DNA of 64,000 nt from JAICJC01 sp963757605. GTDB taxonomy: Bacteria > Actinomycetota > Thermoleophilia > Gaiellales > JAICJC01. The stretch is taken from contig CAVWSF010000005.1 in the NCBI GenBank assembly GCA_963757605.1, positions 1,240,001-1,304,000 of the forward strand. The letters are read 5' to 3'. Position numbers and translations under genes: made by a program. Below the pieces are notes generated by a model, which saw nothing but the letters and a program-made list of their open reading frames with translations, was not told the origin of the DNA and did no database searches. This document shows positions 33,197 to 40,050 of this stretch, piece after piece. The stretch's first letter is position 1. Every line of letters begins with the position of its first letter.

Positions 33197-34206
33197 GCCT
33201 CCGTCTTGCGCGCGCGGCTCGGGGCGACGCGGGCTGGCTCGTTCGGCATCTTCGGGTAGACGGGCGGCCACGGTGCGTCCATCATCCCGGCGTCCATGTC
33301 GCGCCGATGAAGCGCCAGCAGCGGCTCGAGCGACTGCGGCGCGGCGACGGCCGCCTCCCACGGGTCGCCGCTCGCCTCCACACGGGCGGGGACGGTCGCG
33401 AGCGTCAGCTCGTCCGGCACGATCGACTCGAGCTCGTCCCACCGAAACGGCGTCGAGACCTGCCCGCCGACCCGCGGCCGCGCGCTCCAGGCGCCGAGCA
33501 CGGTCTTGTGCGGCGCGTTCTGGTTGAAGTCGATGAAGACCCGCGTCCCCCGCTCCTCCTTCCACCAAGCGGCGGTGATGAGGTCCGGACGGCGCCGCTC
33601 GAGCTCGCGCGCCAGGGCGACGGCGGCGGCGCGGACGGTGTAGGAGTCCTGCTCCGGTGTAAGGCGGACGTAGATGTGGATCCCGTTCCGCCCCGTCGTC
33701 TTGGGCGCGCCCTCCAGGCCCAGTTCGACCAGGAAGCCGCGCACCACCTCGGCGGCCTCCCGCACCATGTCGAACGTGACGCCGGGCGAGGGATCGACGT
33801 CGATCCGAAGCTCGTCGGCGTGCTCGGGGTCGGCGGCGAGGTACGGCCACACGTGCAGGCCGAGGCAGCCCAGGTTGACGGCCCACACGATGTGGGCGAC
33901 GTCGGCGGCGACGAGCGCCTGCGACGGGGTGCCGTTGGGCGTTTCGACGGTGGTCGTCTCGAGCCAGTCGGGCGCGTTCTTGGGCACGCGCTTCTGGAAG
34001 AACGACGGCCCGCCGGCCCCCTCCGGGTAGCGCTCCATCAGGATCGGGCGCCCGCCCAGGGCGCGCATCAGCGGCTCCTCGACCGCCAGGTAGTAGCGGA
34101 CGAGATCGAGCTTCGTCTCGCCCCGCTCCGAGAAGTAGACCTTGTTCGGGTTCGAGACCGCGAACGTCCGGCCGGCGGCCTGGATCTCAACTCGTTCGTC
34201 CGCCAT
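33193..34206 (-). CDS. LigD-type DNA polymerase/primase domain protein
   Basis: 337 residues, the stand-alone polymerase domain of bacterial non-homologous end-joining ligase D. Diagnostic parts are VSNPNKVYFSERGETKLDLVRYY, ERYPEGAGGPSFFQKRVPKN, the catalytic pair in ELRIDVDPSPGVTF, KTTGRNGIHIYVRL and RVFIDFNQNAPHKTVLGAWS. It adds nucleotides or fills gaps at DNA breaks. No ligase or nuclease domain is attached. A separate ATP-dependent ligase lies at 46930; no Ku gene is in the window. ATG start. Confidence 0.92.
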   Translation of the reverse strand: MADERVEIQAAGRTFAVSNPNKVYFSERGETKLDLVRYYLAVEEPLMRALGGRPILMERYPEGAGGPSFFQKRVPKNAPDWLETTTVETPNGTPSQALVAADVAHIVWAVNLGCLGLHVWPYLAADPEHADELRIDVDPSPGVTFDMVREAAEVVRGFLVELGLEGAPKTTGRNGIHIYVRLTPEQDSYTVRAAAVALARELERRRPDLITAAWWKEERGTRVFIDFNQNAPHKTVLGAWSARPRVGGQVSTPFRWDELESIVPDELTLATVPARVEASGDPWEAAVAAPQSLEPLLALHRRDMDAGMMDAPWPPVYPKMPNEPARVAPSRARKTEA

Positions 34207-34228
34207 CGGCCCAAGGATAGGCCCGACC

Positions 34229-34261
34229 GTGAAACACCGGTGCCTGATGCCAATGTTTCAC
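34229..34261. promoter_or_regulatory. Inverted repeat between divergent genes
   Basis: GTGAAACA (34229-34236) and TGTTTCAC (34254-34261), perfect 8-bp arms with 17 bases between. They lie in the 113-base gap between the LigD-type gene and the DUF1203 gene. It could be a regulator site for either gene or a weak hairpin; the regulator is unknown. Confidence 0.4.
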
Positions 34262-34319
34262 CGATCTCACGCCGACGGCCTCCGGCGCGTTTCTTGCTCG
34301 ACACCGACCGAGGAGCCCG

Positions 34320-34775
34320 ATGCCGACCTTCACCGTCCACGCTCTGTCAGACGCCGCCGCCGACGAGGCTCGCCGCAGCCCGGGCGCCGTCCCCGCCGTC
34401 GCCGGCGACGGCCCCTACCCGGTGCGCTGCTGCCTCTCCGACGCGCACGATGCCGGCGGCGTCGTCCTGGCGTCGGTCATGCCGTTTCGGGGGGAGAGCC
34501 CGTATGCGGCCCGAAGCCCGGTCTACATCCACGCGGAGCGCTGCGCCGGCCACTCCGAGGAGCCCGGCACCATCCCCGAGATGCTGCGCGGACGGCTGCT
34601 CTCGGTGCGGGCCTACGACGGCGCGCACATGCTGACCGGGACGGAGGTGCTCTCGGGCACTGAGCTCGAGGGGGCGATCGAGCGCCTGCTCGACGAGGCC
34701 GCCGGCGCCTACCTGCACGTGCACTTCGCCGGCCCCGGCTGCTACGCCTGCCAGATCGATCTCAGCGGACGATGA
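34320..34775 (+). CDS. DUF1203-family protein
   Basis: 151 residues. Matches the DUF1203 pattern: VRCCLSDAHDAGGVVLASVMPFRGESPYAARSPVYIHAERC in the first half, then a central MLRGRLLSVRAYDGAHMLTGTEV and the terminal YLHVHFAGPGCYACQIDL. GAGGAG lies 4 bases before the ATG. The function is unknown. Its 3' end overlaps the converging isomerase-like gene by 14 bases. Confidence 0.9.
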   Translation: MPTFTVHALSDAAADEARRSPGAVPAVAGDGPYPVRCCLSDAHDAGGVVLASVMPFRGESPYAARSPVYIHAERCAGHSEEPGTIPEMLRGRLLSVRAYDGAHMLTGTEVLSGTELEGAIERLLDEAAGAYLHVHFAGPGCYACQIDLSGR

Positions 34776-35682
34776 GCGGGCTCAGCGTGCGGTGGGCGAC
34801 CTCGAGCCCCGCCTTCACCCGCTCGTCGTCGCCGCCCCACACCGGGTCCTCGTGCTCGACCGAGAGGACGCCGTCGAAGCCGCCCTCGTAGAGCGCGTCG
34901 ACGATGTGGCGCCAGTCGATCTGCCCGAGCCCGGGCATCCGGTAGCGCCACCACCCCGACTCCCAGCCGTCGGTGCGCTCGACCGTCTTGCCGAAGACGC
35001 CGTAGCGGTCGCGGCGCTCCGGGAACACCTCCGCGTCCTTGGCGTGCGCGTGCGCGACCCGGTCGACGTACGGCCGCAGCGCCGCGACAGGGTCGATCCC
35101 GAGCCACAAGAGGTGGGACGGGTCGAAGTTGAGCAAGAGGCCGAGCGAGAACATCCACTCCCACAGCTCCGGCGAGTACGCAAGGTTGCCGGGGTAGCCG
35201 TCGGGATGCCAGCCCTCCATGGGGCAGTTCTCGACGATGAGCGCGACGCCGCGCTCGCCGGCCGCGTCGACGAGCGGCTTGAAGACGCCCTCCGCCTCGG
35301 CCAGGTTCTCGGCGACGGTCTTGCCGGGGTCGCGGCCGACGAACGTGCCGACGCTCGGACAGCCCAGCAGCGCCGCCGCCTCGATGCACGCCTCGACGTG
35401 GCCGTTGATCGCGCGGCGCGCCTCCGGGTCGGGGTGCAGGTTGTTGTCGTAGTAGGCGATGGACGACAGCTCGAGGCCGTGGCGGCCGAAGAGCGCGCGC
35501 ACGTCGTCCGCCTTCGCCTGGTCGAGCCCGGCGGCGTCCAGGTGGCTGGCGGTGAAGTCGCGGTCGCCGATCCGCGGCCACGCGGCCACCTCGAGCGCCT
35601 CGTAGCCGGCACCCTCGGCCCATGCGGCGATGTCCGCAAGCGCGGCCCCGGGCATGCATGCCGTCAGGAACCCGAGCCTCAT
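34762..35682 (-). CDS. Sugar phosphate isomerase/epimerase-like TIM-barrel protein
   Basis: 306 residues of the xylose-isomerase-like (AP endonuclease 2) barrel. It starts MRLGFLTACMPGAALADIA, then the strand motifs ALEVAAWP, SVGTFVGRD, ALIVENCPMEGW (metal Glu), LLNFDPSHLLWLGIDP (Asp/His), VAHAHAKDAEVF and VLSVEHEDP (second Glu/His). These metal ligands are intact, so an isomerase or epimerase is likely. The ATG overlaps the TGA of the SMP-30-like gene, pointing to a shared sugar-catabolic operon. Confidence 0.9.
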   Translation of the reverse strand: MRLGFLTACMPGAALADIAAWAEGAGYEALEVAAWPRIGDRDFTASHLDAAGLDQAKADDVRALFGRHGLELSSIAYYDNNLHPDPEARRAINGHVEACIEAAALLGCPSVGTFVGRDPGKTVAENLAEAEGVFKPLVDAAGERGVALIVENCPMEGWHPDGYPGNLAYSPELWEWMFSLGLLLNFDPSHLLWLGIDPVAALRPYVDRVAHAHAKDAEVFPERRDRYGVFGKTVERTDGWESGWWRYRMPGLGQIDWRHIVDALYEGGFDGVLSVEHEDPVWGGDDERVKAGLEVAHRTLSPLIVR

Positions 35683-36494
35683 GCGACCTCAGGGTAATTG
35701 ACCGGCGCGCCTGCGATGCCGAGATCGATGCCGGTCACGGCCTGGCCGCCCAGCGACGCGATCGCGATCCGGCGCGCGCCCTCGCCGTAGAACGCGATGT
35801 TCGTCGGCGTCGGCATGTGGATCCCGGTCGGGTCGTCCAGGACGACCTCCGGCGGGCCGCCGCCGGGCGGCACGCGCAGGATGCGGAAGGGGTAGTAGCA
35901 GGAGACGAGGAAGCCCCCGTCGGCGCACGCCGCCAGGCCGTCGGGCGTCGTCCCGGGCAGCTCGGAGATCACCTCGGCCCGGCCGTCCACGATCGTCGAC
36001 AGGCGCGGCGTCAGCGTCTCGAGGAAGTGCACGGCTCCGTCGGCGGTGACGCACGTCCCGTTCGTGTAGTGCAGCGTGCCCAGGTCGAGCACCTCGCCGT
36101 CGCCGCCGCCGGGCGGCACGCGGATCATGCGGCCGTTTCGGATCTCGAGCGACTCCGTCCCCGAGTCGGAGAAGTAGAGCGCGCCGTCGGCCGCGAACGC
36201 GAGGTAGTTGGGCGTCTCGAGCGGGCCGCCGCCGGCCGAGTCGCACCAGACCTCGACGCCGCCGCTGCCGGGGTCGACGCGCAGGATCGCCGTGCGGCCG
36301 GCGTCGCACACGTAGAGCCTGCCGGCCGCGTCGTGGGCGATCCCAAGGACGAAGCCGCCGGTGTTCGCGACCTCGGTCGCCGCCCCGGAGCCGGGATCGA
36401 GGCGGTAGACCTGGCCCGCCTCGCCGCCCGCCCACAGCGTCCCGTCCGGCCCCATCGCGACGCCCTCCGGGTGGTCGAGCGGAGCGGCGATCAC
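35679..36494 (-). CDS. SMP-30/gluconolactonase-family beta-propeller protein
   Basis: About 271 residues. Blade motifs include DHPEGVAMGPDGTLWAGGE, VLGIAHDAAGRLYVCDAGR, PNYLAFAADGALYFSDSG and TPDGLAACADGGFLVSCYY. Calcium or zinc ligands of the family (Glu in PEG, Asn in PNY, Asp in PDG) are present. Members hydrolyse sugar lactones. The GTG giving MIAAPLDHPEG is used; the longer open frame upstream runs into the hairpin repeat and is unlikely to be coding. It is co-translated with the isomerase-like gene. Confidence 0.85.
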   Translation of the reverse strand: MIAAPLDHPEGVAMGPDGTLWAGGEAGQVYRLDPGSGAATEVANTGGFVLGIAHDAAGRLYVCDAGRTAILRVDPGSGGVEVWCDSAGGGPLETPNYLAFAADGALYFSDSGTESLEIRNGRMIRVPPGGGDGEVLDLGTLHYTNGTCVTADGAVHFLETLTPRLSTIVDGRAEVISELPGTTPDGLAACADGGFLVSCYYPFRILRVPPGGGPPEVVLDDPTGIHMPTPTNIAFYGEGARRIAIASLGGQAVTGIDLGIAGAPVNYPEVA

Positions 36495-36576
36495 ATACAG
36501 GTCGGCGATGGTCGCGATCGTGCGACGATATCGCGCCGCACATCTTCCGAGCCTTGTGATGCAGCCCGTCGTCGGG

Positions 36577-36674
36577 GCTCCGGCGAAGACCGCGCTCTTC
36601 GCCGGAGCGCGACAAACACCCCGCAACCCCCTTAAGGAGGGGGCTCGCGGGGGAACCCTGGGTTCCCCCGCGAG
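36577..36674. repeat. Two-hairpin palindromic repeat, family B copy 1
   Basis: Three nested palindromes in 98 bp. Stem A: GCTCCGGCGAAGA (36577-36589) with 36596-36608, 13 bp. A short CCCCCT/AGGGGG stem surrounds TTAAG. Stem B: 36644-36657 with 36661-36674, 14 bp around CTG. An inverted second copy is at 56882. This copy fills the gap between divergent genes, ending 13 bases before the epimerase start codon, so it would sit in that gene's leader. Confidence 0.8.
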
Positions 36675-36687
36675 AGACGATATCGAG

Positions 36688-37620
36688 ATGCGAGTGCTTG
36701 TGACCGGGGCAACCGGCTACATCGGAGCGGTCGTCGCCGCCGTGCTCGCCGAGCGCGGCCACGCGGTCATCGGCACCGCCCGCTCGTCCGCGGCCGAGGC
36801 CGAGCTCGTCGCTCTCGGCCACGAGGCCGTCCGCGCCGACCTGCGCGACCCCGAGAGCTTGGCCCGGGCGGCGTCCGCATGCGACGCGACGATCCATGCC
36901 GCCGCCACGCAGGACGAGGAGATGGGGCCGGTCGAGCAGGCGGCCGTGCACGCGATGCTCGCCGCCCTGGCCGGGACCGGCAAGGCGTTCGTCTACACGA
37001 GCGGCGTGTGGATCTACGGGAGCGCGCCTCCCGGCCGGCTCCTCGACGAGGACTCGGTGCCCGATCCGGTCGGGCTCCTCGCATGGCGCCCGGCGCTCGA
37101 GAAGGAGGTGCTGGCCGCGGCGACGACCGACATCCGCACTATCGTGATCCGCCCGGGGATGGTCTACGGCCGCGGCGGCGGGCCGACGAACCAGTTCGCG
37201 GCCATGGCCGAGGACGGGGTGCCGCGCTACGTCGGCGACGGCGAGAACCACTGGTCGCTCGTCCACGTGGACGACCTCGCCGAGCTCTACGCGCTCGCGC
37301 TGGAGCGGGCGCCCGCCGGGACGCTCCTGAACGGCATCCTCGGCCCGCCGGTCCGGGTGTGCGACCTCGCCGAGGCGGCCGCGGCCGGCGCAGGGCTGCC
37401 CGCACCGCGGTCGTGGCCGTTCGCGGAGGCCGCGCTCGTGCTCGACCCCGACGACGCCGACGGCGTCACCCGCGACCACCGCATCTCGGGCGACCGCGCG
37501 TGGACGCTGCTCGGCTGGGAGCCGCCGGCCCGCTCCCCGCTCCACGAGCTGCGCGGTCAGGCCGCAGGCGCAGGGTCGGGGATCTCGAGCCAGGCCATGC
37601 CGGACACCCCCAGCCAGTAG
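36688..37620 (+). CDS. NAD-dependent epimerase/dehydratase-family protein
   Basis: 310 residues, extended short-chain-dehydrogenase Rossmann fold. N-terminal VLVTGATGYIGAVVAAVL binds NAD(P); FVYTSGVWIYG carries the active-site Ser/Tyr region, although the usual YxxxK is not clearly present (WRPALEKEV follows). The mid-part has RTIVIRPGMVYGRGGG and WSLVHVDDLAELY, typical of the family. The substrate is unknown. The last 64 bases overlap the converging DUF6510 gene. Confidence 0.88.
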   Translation: MRVLVTGATGYIGAVVAAVLAERGHAVIGTARSSAAEAELVALGHEAVRADLRDPESLARAASACDATIHAAATQDEEMGPVEQAAVHAMLAALAGTGKAFVYTSGVWIYGSAPPGRLLDEDSVPDPVGLLAWRPALEKEVLAAATTDIRTIVIRPGMVYGRGGGPTNQFAAMAEDGVPRYVGDGENHWSLVHVDDLAELYALALERAPAGTLLNGILGPPVRVCDLAEAAAAGAGLPAPRSWPFAEAALVLDPDDADGVTRDHRISGDRAWTLLGWEPPARSPLHELRGQAAGAGSGISSQAMPDTPSQ

Positions 37621-37838
37621 CGGCCGCCGCCGTGCACGACCACGGCCAGCGCATGGTCGCAGTGGACGCACCGCATCACCGTGCCCGGTGCGCTCACGTA
37701 AACGGCCTCCGCCCCGAGCGGCTCGGCCGCGCCGCATCCGGCGCAGCAGCAGCGGGCGGTGGTCAGGTCGACGGCGAAGAGCTCTCCCAGGAGCCCCGCC
37801 GCCGCGTTCCCGTCGAGTCGCAGGCTCGCGTCGTCCAT
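37557..37838 (-). CDS. DUF6510-family protein, 93 aa
   Basis: It begins MDDASLRLDGNAAAGLLGE and has two cysteine pairs (CCCAGCG and CVHCDHA) suggesting a zinc or metal site, then WLGVSGMAWLEIPDP. This small family typically sits next to a ferredoxin-reductase-like protein and a sulfite-oxidase-like protein, as here. The three genes lie in order 39174-37557 on the minus strand. It probably serves that redox pair, but its role is unknown. Confidence 0.85.
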   Translation of the reverse strand: MDDASLRLDGNAAAGLLGELFAVDLTTARCCCAGCGAAEPLGAEAVYVSAPGTVMRCVHCDHALAVVVHGGGRYWLGVSGMAWLEIPDPAPAA

Positions 37839-37840
37839 GC

Positions 37841-38590
37841 CTATCCTCCTGTCGGTCCGAATCGCTCGGTTCTGACAACGGCCGGGTCGTAGCCGGCCGC
37901 GACGAGCCCGCTTGCGGCCGTCTCGACCAGGCTCGTCGGCCCACACACATACGCCAGCGGGCCGTGCGACGCCGGCCACGCGACCTCGGCCAGCATCGCG
38001 GCGTCGATGCGGCGCGCGTACCCCGTCCAGCCCTCGGGCTGCGAGCGCGTGTACGTGTGGAGCACCTCGACGCCCTCGAGCGAGGCCGCCCGCTCGAGCT
38101 CCGCGACGTAGATCACGTCCGCCGGCGTCCGCGACGAGTAAAGGAGCCGGACCGGCGTCGCATCGCTCGTCTCGATCCGCCGCCGCAGCATCGCCGCCAG
38201 CGGCACGATCCCCGACCCGCCGGCGACCAGGAGCAGCGGCTCGCCGCCCCCCGGCTCCCACACGAAGTACCCGCCCACCGGGCCGCGCACCTCGATCGCG
38301 TCGCCGGCCCGCAGCTCGCCCACCAGGTACGGGGAGACCTCGCCGTCGTCCAGCCGCTCGACCGTCAGCCGCAGCTGCGACTCGCCCGGCGCCGAGGCGA
38401 TCGAGTAGCTGCGCTGGGCCTGGTAGCCGTCCTCGGCGGTGAGCCGCACGTCGACGTGCTGGCCCGCCCGATGCCCGGGCCAGCCCGCGACGTCCAGGAC
38501 GAGCGTCGCCGTCCGCGCCGTCTCCGGCACGACCTCGGCGACCCCGGCCAGGCGCCAGGTCAGTCGCCCCAGTAGCGCTGTTCTTTCCAC
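37841..38590 (-). CDS. Ferredoxin-NADP-reductase-like FAD oxidoreductase
   Basis: 249 residues. FAD site RSYSIASAP, preceded by HRAGQHVDVRL; NAD(P) site LLLVAGGSGIVPLAAMLR; C-terminal LAYVCGPTSLVETAASGL. There is no Fe-S domain. GTG start, overlapping the end of the sulfite-oxidase-like gene by 31 bases, indicates tight coupling. It probably exchanges electrons between NAD(P)H and the molybdenum enzyme. Confidence 0.9.
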   Translation of the reverse strand: MERTALLGRLTWRLAGVAEVVPETARTATLVLDVAGWPGHRAGQHVDVRLTAEDGYQAQRSYSIASAPGESQLRLTVERLDDGEVSPYLVGELRAGDAIEVRGPVGGYFVWEPGGGEPLLLVAGGSGIVPLAAMLRRRIETSDATPVRLLYSSRTPADVIYVAELERAASLEGVEVLHTYTRSQPEGWTGYARRIDAAMLAEVAWPASHGPLAYVCGPTSLVETAASGLVAAGYDPAVVRTERFGPTGG

Positions 38591-39174
38591 GGGTCGCCGT
38601 GATTGTGGTAGCCGTAGTTCTCCCAGAAGCCGGGCTCGTCCTCCTGCCGGAGGGCCAGCCCGCGCAGCCACTTGGCGCTCTTCCAGAAGTAGAGGTGCGG
38701 GACGAGGAGCCGCACGGGGCCGCCGTGCTCGGGCTCGAGCGGCTCGCCGGCGTAGGTGTGGACGACCCAGGCGTTCCCGTCGGCGACGTCCTCGAGCGGC
38801 AGGTTCGTCGTGTAGCCGCCGTCGCAGAAGGCGACCACGAACTCCGCGGCCGTGTCGAGGCCCTCCAGCAGGGCAGAGACCGGCACGCCCTCCCAGACAG
38901 TGTCCAGCTTCGACCACTTCGTGACGCAGTGGATGTCACGGGTGACCGTCTCGGTGGGAAGAGCCCGGAACTCCTCCCACGACCAGGTGCGCGGCTCGTC
39001 GACCTCGCCGGTGATGGAGAACGACCACTCGTCGAGCGGCGTGTGCGGCGTCGGGCCCGCCGACAGGACCGGGAAGTCGTCCGTCAGGTACTGGCCCGGC
39101 GGCACGCGCCCGCCGGCGTCGGCGTCCTTTCGCCTGCCTCGGAACCCTCGTGACACATACGACACTTCCGCCAC
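38560..39174 (-). CDS. Sulfite-oxidase-like molybdopterin oxidoreductase (cytoplasmic)
   Basis: 204 residues: the oxidoreductase molybdopterin-binding domain alone. The molybdenum-ligating Cys is in TRDIHCVTKWSKLDTVWEGV. Other family motifs are GGYTTNLPLEDVAD and EPEHGGPVRLLVPHLYFWKSAKW. There is no signal or Tat sequence and no dimerisation domain, so it is probably cytosolic. GTG start; a second GTG two codons on has better spacing from GGGAGG. It heads the three-gene FNR/DUF6510 operon. Confidence 0.92.
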   Translation of the reverse strand: MAEVSYVSRGFRGRRKDADAGGRVPPGQYLTDDFPVLSAGPTPHTPLDEWSFSITGEVDEPRTWSWEEFRALPTETVTRDIHCVTKWSKLDTVWEGVPVSALLEGLDTAAEFVVAFCDGGYTTNLPLEDVADGNAWVVHTYAGEPLEPEHGGPVRLLVPHLYFWKSAKWLRGLALRQEDEPGFWENYGYHNHGDPWKEQRYWGD

Positions 39175-39225
39175 CTCCCCGCGCTCGGTTCTTCCGCGGG
39201 AACGGTCCCGCGGGACAGGCGAACG

Positions 39226-39900
39226 TTACGCGGAAAGCCGGCGCAGCTTGCGCTCTTCGGCGATCACGACGCGGTTGATCGCGGCGCGATCGGCCCGCGG
39301 GATCTCCCCGAACGCGAGGTCAACGCCGGTCTTGTCGACCCGAACCGCCTGGGCCGGCAGGATGAGGTCGCGGCCGAACCAGCGCTCGTCGAACCGCACG
39401 GCCACCTCCTCGCGCTCGCTCACCGGGCATGGCGCGAGCTTGGTGCCGTCCGCGCACAGATTGACGGTTGAGCCGGGGTGAAGCTCGCCCTCGACGCGCT
39501 CGACGACGACCGGGATCGCGATCGAGATGCGCACCGTGCTGACGCGCTTGGCGGTCTCGGCCTCCTTCTGGAAGCAGAACCGCACGAGCTCGCGCTCGGT
39601 CGCCGACGGAACGCGCTCGAACCGCACGGCGGAGAGCCAGGCTCCGTCCGCCGCCCGGTCGCTCCGGACCACCCGGCCCCGCGCCGTCACATCGAGGTGC
39701 GGCTCGCCGCTTCGCAGCACGACCTCGACGAGGTGCTCCTCGGGCGCCGGCTCGCTCCCGGCGAGCAGGACGCCGCCGGCAGAGAGGTCGATCGTCTCGC
39801 CGCCGAATTCATCCCACGCCTCGCCCCCGGCATCCAGCCGGCGAACCACCGTAGGCACGGCAGCGTCGATGCGAAAAAAGGCGCGCAGATTTTCGCTCAT
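39226..39900 (-). CDS. PilZ-domain protein, tandem domains, predicted c-di-GMP receptor
   Basis: 224 residues. First domain: the c-di-GMP motif RAFFR near the N-terminus and DLSAGGVLLAG about 30 residues on, matching RxxxR and D/NxSxxG. A second copy begins RVSTVRISIAIPVVVER, with the later motif decayed to VNLCADGTKLA, so it probably no longer binds the nucleotide. No membrane segment is present. Other c-di-GMP genes in the window are at 49483 and 58437. ATG start. Confidence 0.85.
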   Translation of the reverse strand: MSENLRAFFRIDAAVPTVVRRLDAGGEAWDEFGGETIDLSAGGVLLAGSEPAPEEHLVEVVLRSGEPHLDVTARGRVVRSDRAADGAWLSAVRFERVPSATERELVRFCFQKEAETAKRVSTVRISIAIPVVVERVEGELHPGSTVNLCADGTKLAPCPVSEREEVAVRFDERWFGRDLILPAQAVRVDKTGVDLAFGEIPRADRAAINRVVIAEERKLRRLSA

Positions 39901-40050
39901 GCCCGGGTCATCGCCTCCAGGCGGGGGCAGAACATCACTCGGTTGGGGGATCGACGGGCTACCGCAACAGGTGGCCGGTGGCCGGAGGCCACACTCCGCC
40001 TCGCGCGCGACCGTGCACATCGCCACCCCGGGGTCCGCGAAGATCCGCCG

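Noticed and set aside
36495..36626. N-terminal extension of the SMP-30-like gene starting in the hairpin repeat
   Set aside because: The extension would be encoded by repeat family B stems and has no similarity to the family. The GTG at 36494 fits the usual N-terminus.
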